Assembly: GCA_001566295.1 (NCBI GenBank)
Contig: KQ964250.1
Span: forward strand, 248,001 to 312,000
Source: Microdochium bolleyi
Taxonomy: Eukaryota > Ascomycota > Sordariomycetes > Xylariales > Microdochiaceae
DNA: 64,000 nt
Direction: 5' to 3'
The position numbers and the translations under genes are program-made. The notes beneath the pieces are model-generated. The model worked only from the letters and a program-made list of their open reading frames with translations. It had not been told where the DNA came from and searched no databases. The first letter of the stretch is position 1. Each line of letters starts with the position of its first letter. Below, piece after piece: positions 47,845-59,822 of this stretch.

Positions 47845-50726
47845 ATGGCGTCCGGTGAGTCGCTAGCCACAGCTCTTGCGCCGCAACCGCCAGCAACTAA
47901 CGTTCATACTCCGTACTACAGCCCGCGAGGATCGCATGCAATCACGCATGCGTGGGGCAGGGTGAGTGAACCTCTCAAGCATAACCATTGTCTACTGGAA
48001 GTCAGGAACTGATCGCCTTGAGCACCAGACGCCACCAAGTAGCGGACGACTCATTCGGCTTCGTCCTGCCCGCCCCCGAAGACCTCTCTCCCGACTCTCG
48101 AGCCGCGGCGAACCTGCCAGCAACGCAGGAGGACCTCGCACAGCAGCCTCCTTCGCCTTCCCGACCTGCCGCCGAGCCCACCGATATTGTCCTGCCTGAC
48201 GCCCCAGCAGCATCTGTCCGTACCGAGCCCAACACCTCCGCGAAACGAAGACGACTCAATGGCACAGCCCCCGAGCAGGGCTCGTCTTCAAGCCCACGCC
48301 AACCGTCAAGCGGGTCCAGAACCTCTGCGCGACTGCGCGACGCCGCCACGAATCATGCGACCACAGTTCTCGCGGCTGGAGAGACGGCGTCGAGGGCGAC
48401 GGCCAATCTGACGAGGGGAAGTAACCCGCTGAACTCGAGCGCGACCAAGGCCTTGTCCCAGCTTAGTCTGCTGGGCCACAGTACCGAGGAGACGCCTGGC
48501 GCGACTGCCGCGCTTGCGGCGCTGACGGTGCAGGACGAGCTTCCTGGTGGTGGCAATGGCGGCGGCGGAGGCGGCGACGATGAGGAGATGGAGCTGCCGC
48601 CGGCAACTCGGACGGCCAACTCGCGGAGGCCAAACGGCGCAGCAGCGCGCATTTTACGATCATCACCGACCGCAGAGGCAGGCGAGGAAGTGGTTGGCGA
48701 GAGCCCGCTTGACGCCCCAGGCAGCGGCCGGAGGCAGCGCGTGAGGCAGCAGCTAGATCAGGCCGCCAGTCAGAGCGCGCGTCTGCAGCGAGCTGTCATG
48801 GAGGCCGACGAGCGGCGAGGAGCGCCTGTCACTTCAGCAGCAGGAGGCTTCGAACCAGCGACCTCCTCACCCCTCGCCCGCAAAACGCGGAGGAGCAGTA
48901 GCACCGCAGGTGCCTCGCAGCAGACTATCCCTCGATCAGGCCGGCCGACAGCAGCGTCAACTACAAAAACCGCTGCGCAGATATCATCTAGTCCCGGCGA
49001 TGGTGATATCGTGGACCCGCTCTCCTCAGACCCAGCCCCGGGTGGTGGCACGCCGTTCGGCGCGGTACACTCGTCATCGCCGAGCACGCGGTCTCAGACG
49101 CGGCGGACGGCAGCGGCGGGCTCTGTGCGGGGGGTCTCCTCGCGAAACATGGTGCGGAACGCGAGTTCGCCCGGCGACAACGCAGCTGGTGGTGAAGCTT
49201 CACAGTCGTCACCTACACTGGAGGCGGCCAAAGGCAAGACACGGGCACAGGGCGCCACACAGGACTCGGCCACCACGGCGAGACTCGGACCGAAGGCTCG
49301 GCGTAGGGCGCCAGTCGTCCCTGACTCGCCAGAGCAAGCACTCACGAGTGGGGGACGAAATGCACATGCCGCGAGGGAGCAAGAAGAGCCAGAAAAGGAC
49401 GATACAGCCGAGCATGTTCCAGACGGCGAAGCAGCGAAGCGCCTCGCGGTGAACCGGAAACGATCGCGGGCAGCACCGCCAGCTCCTTCGTCGCCTAGCC
49501 GGCCGTCGCCAGAGCTGAATTCGGAACCGCCAGACTCGGCGCGGCCCGCGAAGAGGCAGCGTAACGTGCAGCAGAAGAGCCAGAAGGCAAGTCCCGCGAA
49601 ACAGGCCCAGCCCAAGCCGCCCAGGGCGAAGCAGCAGCCAAACAAGAAGGCACCTACGAAACGCCGGCGGAGGAGCAGTGGGGGAGCCGAAGCCCAGGAC
49701 GACGAGGCAGCCGCCGGCAACGACGTCATCCCCATCGTCGTGCAGCGGTACACGCGTCCCACGGCGGCGCTCCGGCGGCGACAACAAGAACGCCAGAACG
49801 GGGACGGCGGCTCCGACGACGACGACGACGTGCTCGGCGGCGCCGGCGAGATCCCCTACGCGGACCGCACGGGGGTTAACGCGGTCGACGTGCTGACGCA
49901 GATGTGCGAGGAGGTCATCGACGCGACGCTCGATAAGCTGCAGCGCGCGGCCGAGGAGGCGCCCTCGCAGGCCGCGCGCAAGGAGTTCCGCGTCAAGCTG
50001 CGCGCGCTCGAGGCGTTCCAGGAGGAGCTGCGGACGAGGTTGCTGGAGCATGTATGTATTCCTTCTCCTTCTTCGTCCAGGTCTCGAACTTCTCGCCTTT
50101 GTTCATGCACGCTTGTCACTCCGGTGGCTCTTATACGCACAATCACTGACGTGGAACTTCCCATGATGAACAGACGATTGCCCTAGACAGCCTGCACTCG
50201 CTGCGCAAGCGCGTGCGGGCCGCGCAGCGGGAGAAGCTCACCCTGCGGTCCGAGATCCTGCGGATCCGCGCCGAGAGGCAGGAGGTCGCGCTCAAGATGG
50301 ACGCTGTTCGGATTCGGCACGAGCAGGAGAATGTCGAGACGCTGGTGAGGTTTCTTTCCTCTCTTTCCCTCTCTCTCCCTCTCCCTCTCCCTCTCCCTCT
50401 CTTCTTTTCCTCCGTCCCTCGTTGCATATCTGGAGCGGCTCATTGTGCGGGTGACTGATATACATTACTAATTTGGCCAACAGCATCAACTCGCGCTCTC
50501 GTCGACGATGCACGACATCGAGCTCGCCGTGGAGAATGGCAAGTCAGGCCGCCAAGGTAGTAGTGGTGGCGAGGCGGGTGCCGCTGCGCGGATGGCCAAC
50601 CTCGAGGTTAATATCAGCAGGCTGGCGGAGCAGGCATGCGGTGGTGCCGGAGGAGGTAGTCTGGCGAAGATCAGGGAGTTCAACGCGATGCTTGAGCGAG
50701 CCGCGGCTGTGCTGGAAGGACGTTGA
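47845..50726 (+). CDS. AME1: Inner-kinetochore subunit Ame1/Mis17/CENP-U
   Basis: Five exons, 47845-47854, 47922-47961, 48029-50051, 50174-50344 and 50484-50726, give 828 residues; all phases agree. The model yields MASAREDRMQSRMRGAG then RHQVADDSFGFVLPAPE. For exon 3 the acceptor at 48028 keeps the frame, while CAG at 48005 would stop at once. Ame1 with Okp1 links centromeric nucleosomes to the outer kinetochore, and its N terminus binds the Mis12 complex. Residues 30-600 are disordered, Ser/Ala/Pro/Arg-rich, with basic patches. The conserved part is C-terminal: IPYADRTGVNAVDVLTQMCEE, then long coiled coils (about 640-750; REKLTLRSEILRIRAERQEVALKMD) and MHDIELAVENG. The assignment rests on the GVNAVDVL block and coiled-coil layout recalled from fungal Ame1, so it is strong but not proven. 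Confidence 0.78.
50356..50403 (+). repeat. CCCTCT microsatellite in AME1 intron 4
   Basis: Roughly seven hexamer units of CT-rich sequence lie directly after the GTGAGG donor. They form an unusually long pyrimidine tract close to the 5' end of the intron. Confidence 0.85.
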
Positions 50727-52240
50727 TGGGAGACCATCGGACCATTGGCTGGCTGGCTGGCCGGATGGACGCATAGAATGGCTGGCCGGGCCAGGTGTTG
50801 GACTAAAGATACCCTGATGATGTGACGAATCACAAGAACATGATGACCCCCCTCCTCGCCTCCCCCCCGACGCCGGGTACTTGTCCCAGAGTGGTGTCTA
50901 CGCTGGTGTTGTCTAGACTGTACTGCTACACATGTAGAGAGGTCTGGGCACGGGTGGCACGAAAAAATCAAGTACTATGGATGCAGCTCGTTTTGCTTTA
51001 TTGATTTCCTGTCCCGTGTTTCTAGGCCTCCTCGCGTGGCACCACCACCAGCTGAGATCCCCCCTTGGTTGGTCCCGAACCCTCCGCACCATCGCCCTGG
51101 CCAGATCTGGAAGATCCGACAAGGTGCATATCGTAAAATTGGTTTTTTTCCCAGCGCCCAGCGGTTAGCGATGTTGGTAGAGGCTCTCCTATACTCTGGA
51201 GTCCGGCGGTATGTAGATGGGCTGGGCTGGTCCAGGGCATGTCGCGATGGAGATCCCCCAGTGGATATCATCTATTTGGGGACTGTGTCGTGCCGGGCGG
51301 GAATGAAACACAAAGAAAGGTAAGGTACGCTTACCTTATCTCGCTTACCTTTACCTTTGGTAATCGTACTTTGGGTATGCAAGATGGGGCTGGCCGGGTA
51401 CTAACTAGGGCTGGGTGTAGAAATACGACGAGACCGAGTGCCCAGGCGATCTACGGGTGGTGCCCGAACCCCCGTCCGTGGCCCCCCCTCGCTGCCCCAG
51501 GGTCCCCAAGGGGGCGGTCTGCTAAAAATAACACTTCAATTACCAGCGACCCAGGCCCGGCGGGGTACTGGACAGCCCTATGATGATATTTCTGTGCAAT
51601 ATAGTCTGATGCTCACCCGGCTCCATCGTACCGGGATTGCTGAGGAGGGATGGTGAGCTAGCTGAATCGCTTCTGTGCAGAATTGACAGTGCCTGAGGAG
51701 ACACAAGCTGCATGGGACGTGGAGAGCGTGGCAGGCTGGGGCAGGACTGGCAGGCAGCTTGTGTGCCCTCTGGGTGTTGCGCGCATCGAGACTCTCCTGA
51801 TCCTGTCGTAGACATGTTCGGAGCAGCACACAGCATATCTCGATGAGGCTGGTGCTCGGTAGATGGCGAGGGATGGCTGTCTGCTCTCATTGAAGGAAGG
51901 CGGCGCAGCAGCGAACAGTGCCCATTGTCTTGGAGGAGGGCACGGCACGGCGCCAGGGGCCGCCCCTGCCCGCGACCTCTGCGAGGCCCACCTCCCCACT
52001 TGCCACGATGCTCAGCCGCTGCAACTAGTCTAAGGCTGACTCTGGCCAAATCGTGAGGTGAGAACCAGCTTGCCAAGGGTCAAGAGATGGCTGCGCGCAA
52101 CAACACCGCAGAATAAAAAGACAAGGCGCGCCACACCCACCATACCCGCTCTTGCCCTCTTTGTCCCATCCCACTCGACATCGCCGACGACGACAACGAC
52201 CACGACAACAACTACTACTACTGCACACTCCCCCGTCGCA
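50727..52240. other. Intergenic region, AME1 to MARVEL-like gene
   Basis: 1.5 kb. A GGCTGGCTGGCTGG run near 50746 and an AAGGTAA / TTACCTT inverted repeat at 51317-51337 are visible, with two further TTACCTT-like copies to 51360. The last 70 bases are ACA/CTA-rich leader. No gene is seen. Confidence 0.45.
51317..51337. repeat. Inverted repeat AAGGTAA / TTACCTT
   Basis: Seven-base arms with a seven-base spacer, followed by more TTACCTT-like copies within 25 bases. Same motif family as 465-476, 27331-27353 and 59811-59822. Confidence 0.75.
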
Positions 52241-53191
52241 ATGCAGAAGTTCGACTACCACTGGCGCAAGGCCATCAACGTCCCCGCCTGGGTCGTCCAC
52301 TTCCTCGTCTGCATCATCTACATTGGCATCTCGGCCTGGGCCATTGCCGTCACCCAGCAGCTCAAGGGCCGCGTTGGCAGCGATGTCGCCAAAGCTCTCG
52401 CGTATGTTTTTGCCCCCAAGATTCTTTTCCCTCTCCTCTGCTCTGACCTCATGCTGACCATGTCTTCCACCCTTCGTGCAGCGCCGGCGCGGGCATCAAC
52501 ATCGGCATCGCCCTCCTTACAATCATCTTCGACATTGTCGAGATCGTCCTCACCAAAAAGGGCACCATGAAGCCCGCCGTCTACCTCAGCTTCGCCTGCA
52601 TCAAGACCCTCATCTGGCTCATCCTCTTCGTCCTCGCCTGCCTCAGCCTCGCTGCCGCCGGCATCCTCCTCACCCTCGCCGTCGCGTATGTCTCGCCCCC
52701 TCGATTCCTCGCTTGATCCTCGCTCCCTATGCTCCTCGCGAAACTTGCGCTGACAATTTCTGTTCTACCCCTTGTACAGTGCCACCTCTCTCATGCAGCT
52801 CGTCTACGGCTCCATTGTCGTCCACCGCCACCGCAAGGGCACCCTCGTGCGCGGCGGCAAGTACGCCCCCGCCGTCACCGGCCACGTCGAGGGCAACCTG
52901 TACAACCCCGGCAACCACGGACAGGCCCAGCAGACCCAGGGCTTCGAGAACCTGTCCACGGTCCCAGCCCCGACGGGCGCCTACGGCCAGCAGGGCTACG
53001 GCCAGACCCCCTACGCCAGCACCGAGTACAAGTCGCCCGTCCCCTCGCCCCAGCCGTCCCAGCAGTACGGCGCCTACGCCCCGCCCAACCAGGGCCACGG
53101 CCACTATGCGCCCCAGCAGCAACCGCAGCAGCAGTACTACAGTGGCGCCCCTCCCCCGGCAGGCTCCTACGAGATGGGCCAGTACCGGTGA
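52241..53191 (+). CDS. MARVEL-like four-pass membrane protein with Q/Y/G/P-rich tail
   Basis: Three exons, 52241-52401, 52482-52685 and 52780-53191, both junctions in phase 2, give 258 residues. Four hydrophobic segments fill residues 15-145: VVHFLVCIIYIGISAWAIAV, INIGIALLTIIFDIVEIVL, TLIWLILFVLACLSLAAAGI and ATSLMQLVYGSIVV. This spacing matches fungal MARVEL-type proteins, which sit in the plasma membrane or vesicles. A cytosolic tail of about 110 residues is rich in Gln, Tyr, Pro and Gly (QQGYGQTPYAS, PQQQPQQQYYSG) and likely disordered, ending YEMGQYR. The function is unknown. The start is the first ATG after an ATG-free ACA-rich leader. It converges on the histidine kinase. Confidence 0.82.
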
Positions 53192-54652
53192 TTTGATCCA
53201 CCAGTGTGCGGGTCAGTGCCATGGTTCCGCGACTGGAGTGCGGCTCTGCGGTCTAGACGTTGACCTCTACGCGACATTGTGAACCAAGCGGCGGTCGTTG
53301 ACGAATTATCAGCGCGTCTTCGCAGCCAGTGGTTGGTGCACACAGCACAACACAACTGGCTCCGATCCTTTTTCCTGCGTGCGCGGCGTTCTTGGAGTAC
53401 ATACGTTGTTTTTGGGGATATAATATGGGGTTTGTTTTTTTCACATGCAAAAGAGACGAGGGGCGGGATCTATACACGGAAGTCGAATGGGCTAGCGTAT
53501 GATATAGACTATGATGATACCCAATGCCTTCATGACACGTACCTGCTATCTATCAGTCGAGAGAGTCACGCCGATTCCTGAGGAACAAATATTTCCCATA
53601 GTAACACAACGGGGGCTATGAAATGCATGTTTTCAGATACACTATCCTCGCACGAAAGCCTGTGATTGCTCATGAAATTGGACACCCGAGCATCAGCCCT
53701 CGTTTGGATCGCGAGCCGATCATTTGGGAGAAGAAGATTGGCGGATAGGCACACGCGGTGTTTTGTATCGGAATGGGCCGGCGCTGGTCACCACGGCGGC
53801 GCAGGCTCATCATGGCTACACAGTCCCCCCGGAACAGATCTGCTGGCCTGTCGGGATCGTGTCACCGGCACGCAGACACGGATGGACGTACGCGGTAGAT
53901 TACGGGGCAGAGAAACCAAAGAGAGAGTTGAAGACATCACAGAACGAAGCCCGGAGCATTGGTAGACCGTAAAGGAGGGCAGGCACACAGAAAGAGACGA
54001 GATCCGATCGGAGCTATCGTATTTACATTTATATATATATGCTCTCCTCCCTGTGCTTTTCCACGCGTCTACCCGAGCTCCCAAGTATCATCTCTCGCTG
54101 CTGCTGCCCCTTGCGCTAAAAACGGGCCGCATCTACTTCTTCTACTTGTCCTCCGGCTCCAGTCCCATCACATGAGCGTTCGGCCTCTTTGCCAACCAAT
54201 TATCCCATGCGTGGACCACGTCGAAGACAAGAACACGATAATCAAACGCCTCACAGTGCTGCGAGCTCTGGATCGATGTTGAGATATATAGTAAGAACAA
54301 ACTCCGCGTCTCGTGTGTTATCGTTCGTGAGGCAGGTCTACGTCTCGCCAATCATGATTAACGCCAGGTGTGAAAACTCTAACAAATGCGCGCTTGAAAT
54401 TCAAGGATTTGCCCCGGCGCCGGAAGCGGCGGAGGCGAAGGAAATCCATCGGTTGTGCCTCGCCTAATTGCTCGTATCGTGTTCGAAGGGTGAAATAGGG
54501 AAGAGAGCTACAACTGGATAGCCAGCTTTGCAAAGCTCTTATGCTTCCCGAGATCGTGCGCAACGCAGGATGTGGAAACTATCGTGGCTGCAGTGCACGC
54601 TCTATAACTTCATTTTGTTGTGAGGCTTCGATGACTGTGATCACTGCTTCGC
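53192..54652. terminator. Convergent 3' region, MARVEL-like gene and histidine kinase
   Basis: 1.46 kb with the two 3' untranslated regions. A TATATATATAT run lies at about 54030. Open frames up to 107 codons show no domain. No gene is seen. Confidence 0.4.
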
Positions 54653-57600
54653 TCATGCCGCGGGGACGTCGACATAGCGTTCGTACTTTGTCACCAGTTC
54701 TTCTATTCTGGGGATCAGTTCGGGCATACGGAATGGCTTCGAGATGACATCATCCTACGAGTCGGCGTTAGCAGGGCTCAGAGGCCGAGACATTCTTGGA
54801 TCTCAAGTAAAACTTACCACACCCGCCGCTTTGGCGTCCTCAATCTGCTCGGGACGTGCGTACGCTGTGACTGCAATGATCGGTATGTGGCTCACGATAG
54901 TGCCTTGTCGCTCAAGCTCACGAATCTTACGAGCGCATGTCATGCCGTCCATGATGGGCATCTCGAGATCCATGAGGATCACTGAGATCTCGTCGCCGGA
55001 TTCCTCCTTGCCAGTCCAGTAGCGTGACTTCTCGAGCACAGCGAGTGCCTCGCCTCCGTGATTCGCAACCTTTGTGTTATTTCCGACGTTCCGGAGTTGT
55101 CGTTGTAGGACACGCTGGTTGACCACATTGTCTTCCACGATAAGCACATCAAACATTCGCTGGCCATCCACGATGCGTGGCTTGACAAGTGGTGCTCTCG
55201 CCGAAGCTCGCGATCCTGGACCAGACTTTGTCGGCTGGCGGTTTTCGATGACTGTGGACGAGCCTGGGGCACGAGTCAATGGTGGGGCGCTTGGTGGCAG
55301 AGTCATGCTCTCTTGGGGTGGCTCTGAGGATGTGCGGCACTTGACGTAGAACGAGAACGTGCTACCGATGCCCTTCTCAGACGTTACCCCAATCTGGCCG
55401 CCCTGAAGTTCGGTCAGGATTCGAGAGATGAACAGGCCCAACCCGGAGCCACCGTATTGCACGTGTGTCCGAGGGGTCGCTTGCGAGAAGCGCTGGAATA
55501 GCAACTTGCGTTCGTGCTCGTCTAAGCCTCTTCCAGTGTCCTGGACCGAGAAATGTAGGTTGATCTTCTCGCCTTCGCCCCAATCGGGATGATCCGTGAT
55601 GTCCTCTTTGTTGGCGCTATCGCTCAGGAAATACTGGACACCGTCCTTGGCCACCTCAGATATATCCTTTGATGCATCGAGCGTGACGATGATGGAGCGC
55701 TCGGGACGTGATTGGGTGAACTTGATGGCGTTGGTGAGCAGGTTTATAAGAACTTGCAATAATCTTGATGGATCAAGCTTAACCCAATCCACGCCCAGAT
55801 CAAGGAACCGGTTCTTGGCCAGGAAAGTCATGTGGATGCCATTCGTGTTGAGCTCGCCCTCGAACATTTTTAACACTCGCTTGACGACGGCCATGGGCTG
55901 AACATCAACCGGTGTGACCAGGAGCAACTGTGAGTCAAGCTTGGACAGTGTTAAGATGTCGTCGACAATACGTTTCTGATGACTGGCGCAGAGCGTTATT
56001 GTATTTGCGGCCTCCAACGAGCCGTCCACAGCTGCTCTGAGTGTGTCGGTCAACTGTTTCGCCTCCTCCGTGCCTCGGTATTTCGCCAGAGTCCCTGAAA
56101 TCTCATCCGCGCATTGCAGAATCGCACTCAGCGGATTGCGCATCTCGTGACTTGTAATGTCGATGAAGTTTTCTTGTTGACGCTTGAGCTCGACTGCCTC
56201 CTCGCGCCGTTGAGCCTGAATCTTCTCGGCGAACTTTTGTGTAGAGATGTCCGTAATGCAGCCAAAGATGCCCTTGATGTCGCCCTCCACGTCCGTTTCT
56301 GGGTATGCGCTCAGCAGAACCCAGGTATCCATAACACTGTCGCCGTCGTGTCTAGAGCACTTGAAGCGGAACTCCTGGGTGATGGCGTTTTTGCCCGACA
56401 CAAGACTAGTCCATTTTGCTTCCAAGGCTGGCCGATCCTCTGGCCTGATGCTGTCCATCCAGGTGTTGATGCTGTCCTCGGTCCTAGGGTGCCTCGATAT
56501 CTCCCACCACATGTCGTTGCAGTATATGATTTGGCCACTTTTGGTGGCGATGAACATTCCAACGGGAGCAAACTCGGCCATCCTGGTGAATTTGAGCTCG
56601 CTTTCCTCGACTTCTTGAGTGCGTAGATGCAGCTGTTTGGCCAGCTCTTGTCGATCCAATGCTGCAAGCTGAGCAGCCTTCTGCCCTCGCCGGATCTCCT
56701 CCTCAAAGAGCACCACAGAAGCCAAAGATGTCGCCAATTGCCGCGAGAGAAGGTGGACAAAAAGCTCGTAGTCCTCATCGAATGGCCTGCGTGGATTGAC
56801 TCCCATGACGATGAACCCAACTACGCTGTCTCCGCCTGTCGTCGGGTGTATCGGAAAAATTACAATCGATTGACACGGGTCGCCAGGGCCTCTCCAGGCA
56901 AATCCAGCCATAAGTTCAGCCGGCATGGTCCCATCATCAGCGCTTAGACGCACTGGTGCCCCAGCACGGGACATGGACTCGCGCATGTATGGTGCGAAAC
57001 CATCGCTGCTCGTCCGCAGGTTCACGGCCGGGACCAGACACCGATGGCCAGGTGGGACACCTAGCGAAGCTTCAAGCGCGAGTTGTGGAGGGTTTTGGAT
57101 ACTGCCAGAGTGCATTGAGGACATGTCGCTGTCCTGATCGTCTACCACCGAGTAGACAAGGGCAAATGGCACATCTTCGTCGTTGTACTCCAGACCTTTG
57201 TTGACCTGGTTCCAGAACCCCTTCACGTCCGTAGCCAGAGCGGTTTTTTCGCCGATCTCTCTCAAGGTCAACATCCTGCGCTCCGCAACTTTGCGTCTTG
57301 TGTTCTCGAATGCCGGGTTGTAGAGACCGACCACAGAGCCATCATCGCCAACAAGTGGCACGATTGACCAGGAAAAGAATGTCTCTTCCATAAAGCCGTT
57401 GCGAGATATCAAGAGGCGGTCGTCATTCTTCATGATGGCTTGACCAGAGTCCCACGCACTATCGAATATCGGACAAATCTCCGGCCAAATCTCTTTCCAG
57501 ACATCTGAATACTTCTGGCTCATCATGGCAGGATGTTTCTGGCCGGCCATGGCAATGTAGGCTTCATTATAGATGATTGTCAGCTCACGACCCCAGTACA

Positions 57601-59266
57601 ACGCGGCTGGGTGAGGGCTGCCCATGACCATGTTCGCCATGGCGCGAAGATCGGATCCCCAATCCTCGATTGGTCCGAGCGGGGTGCTGGCCCAGTCCCG
57701 CGTGCGTGCGAACTGGATATGCGTGGGCAGATCATCTGTGAGAGGGATCCGTGTCCAGTCGAAGGATGGTTTGCCAAGAGGCAAGCTGAGCATATCCGGG
57801 CCGGCGACATTTTCTCTGAGCAGACTGCCATCGTCTAAATCGCTTCCAGGGCCCGCAGGTGAGCCAGCGCTGTGAGTATCAGATTGTACAGCACCGAAGT
57901 AATCGTTTTCTCCGCCAGTGACGTCGCTTGGTGTCCTTGGCGGTATAGTTGGGGTCAACCCTTGTGGGCGTGCTTCAACACTTGCGTCTCTGCCGTTTCG
58001 CGGCTCTGGAGATGACCGGGCGATGGAGGCTGCACTCTTGTTCGCGCTCACGAAACGGAACCGCTGGCGGACCCTTGCACACGTCCATTCAAGTCCAACG
58101 TAGTTAAATGAGGGCATGAACACATCCTGTCCGTCCTGCCCAGTCCCGGCACTCTTGATCCATTCCACAAAAGCATCGTAGTCGGTCTTCGCTCCCTGGC
58201 TGACCAGTCCTTCGCCTGAAACGATGTTACGCAAGCCAGACGAGACAAGCAAAGCTGGGTTATAGTGGAGGATGGTGAAAGCACCAGGCAACGTAGTGAC
58301 GGGATTTAGAGTATCAACAATGAATGTAGGCCGGTCGTCCCTTTCCAATAATTCGAGAATGCCGACACCTTGTAGAGATGATATTCCAGTTGCCGTTATC
58401 GTTGCTTGGGGATCTGGGCTTTTGCCAAACGCAGTCGCATCGATCGAGGACCAACTGCCTGGCGTGCTGGACGATCTTGCCGGGCTGGCCGAGTTGACAG
58501 TCCCCCGGGCCAATTTGAGCGTTGTCACCTCTGTGTTTTCCCGCACATGGTTGAGCATTGTGCCCGAGGCTTCGATGCCGCCCGAGAAACTAGGTGGTCG
58601 TGCCATGGCCGGTCTTTTCTGGCTATGCGAGAAGAACAGCGGCGAAGTAGGGACATCGGTTGGTCTTGCCGGTAACGCAGGCTTCGGAAATGTGCTCAGG
58701 TCGATGGTGCCTGGAGGAGCGAGGCGGGTTCGTGGTTTCTTATGCGGCGGCTGCTGGATGCTTGTTCCAAAAGTGCCGGTGCCGTCGTCTGACAGCCTTT
58801 TCGCACGTGGCACAGTGACCGTGGTTGGCACGTGCGGCTGGAATGCGACAGTTCGCTCGAGAGCGCCCGTCCAGGAGCCAGCAGCGTTATGGCCGCTATT
58901 GCTTGGGTCATGAGAGGGTGGCGGCAAACGCGTCGTCGAGTTGACCATCAGGCCATGATGGCCACCGTCTACGGTAAAGTCTCTGGCCTCAGTGGCACTG
59001 GCACTGGTACTGGCACTGGCACTGGTACTGGCACTGGCACTGGTACTGGCACTGGCACTGGTACTGGCACTGGCACTGGTGGCGGCTACCTGACGATACC
59101 CCTGAGGCGCACCCTGCAGAGAGGTCACAGAGGGGGTGCCAGCAAAAGTCGAGGCTCTGGAGACTGGTGGCCGATGTGGGCGTTGAGGAGGAACGACGGC
59201 AGAGGGCGTGATGCGCACCGAACTTTGATGGAGGGGCGGCTCGTCTCGTGTGGTGTTGAGAGTCAT
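54653..59266 (-). CDS. Hybrid histidine kinase with PAS, GAF and receiver domains
   Basis: Two exons, 59266-54818 and 54754-54653, joined in phase 0 over a 63-base intron (GTAAGT, CGTAG), give 1516 residues; exon 2 supplies the receiver end DDVISKPFRMPELIP. Such kinases start phosphorelays through Ypd1 to Ssk1 or Skn7 in stress and development. A disordered N terminus with a Ser-Ala-Thr repeat (about 62-92) leads to a PAS-like region (from about 498; WASTPLGPIEDWG), a GAF-like region (about 650-850) and a PAS domain (about 892-960). HisKA has the phospho-His in SHEMRNPLSA (about 1040). The ATPase has N box (LLTNAIKF), G1 (DTGRG) and G2 (GGSGLGL). The receiver (about 1365-1500) has VEDN, acceptor Asp in LMDLEMPIMDG and SKPF. 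All catalytic motifs are intact. The frame is open upstream of the ATG to 59561, so the true start may lie in an upstream exon. Confidence 0.93.
58993..59080 (-). repeat. 18-bp coding minisatellite in the histidine kinase gene
   Basis: Four perfect copies of an 18-base unit (on the plus strand three TGGCAC/TGGTAC hexamers, two of the first and one of the second) plus a 16-base partial copy. On the coding strand it encodes repeated Ser-Ala-Ser-Thr-type residues. Confidence 0.92.
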
Positions 59267-59810
59267 GAAGAGCTCTCGCCCAGGCTTGCAGGGGCTGCGG
59301 GACGACAGTGCTGGCGGAGAGCAGTGCAGCCGGTGCTCGTGGGCAGGCAGTCGAGCACAGGGGCAGTTGCGGGCAACAGGCCTCGGCGCATTGACAAGCA
59401 GGCACGGGGCCGGCTGCAGGTGTGCAAAAGACGGAGCTGTGGCTGGCGGTAGTCGTATTGCGGATCGAGATGGCACGCGGAGGGCCTGATGGAGCGCCGG
59501 TTGCCAGTTCGCGCCGATCGAGTAATTGCCAGGAGGAGAAGATGGGGAAAGTAGGAGCTTGATGGATTACCGATGCGGTGCGCCGAGGGGCTGGCCTAGA
59601 GCTATCCACTCCTCTCCGAGAAGCGACTGGGAACCCTTAACCTTGGAGGAGCCACGACGGATGGGAGCTTCCGGACATGGAACATCGACGCCTAGGAGGT
59701 CGGGGCGGTTGGTCAGCGGGCCGAGTTGGCAGCGAAGGAACGACCGCGCCGTACGTGACTTTCTTCGGAGAAGCCCCATGGATGTCTTGAGCACAGCTTA
59801 CTGAGTAACG

Positions 59811-59822
59811 TACCTTAAGGTA
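59811..59822. repeat. 12-bp perfect palindrome TACCTTAAGGTA
   Basis: Self-complementary over all 12 bases, in the promoter side of the histidine kinase gene. Same family as the AGGTA/TACCT elements elsewhere in the window. Confidence 0.8.

Noticed and set aside
49209..50051. 280-codon minus-strand frame opposite AME1
   Set aside because: Shadow of the AME1 coding sequence; the composition is the mirror of the Arg/Ala-rich region.
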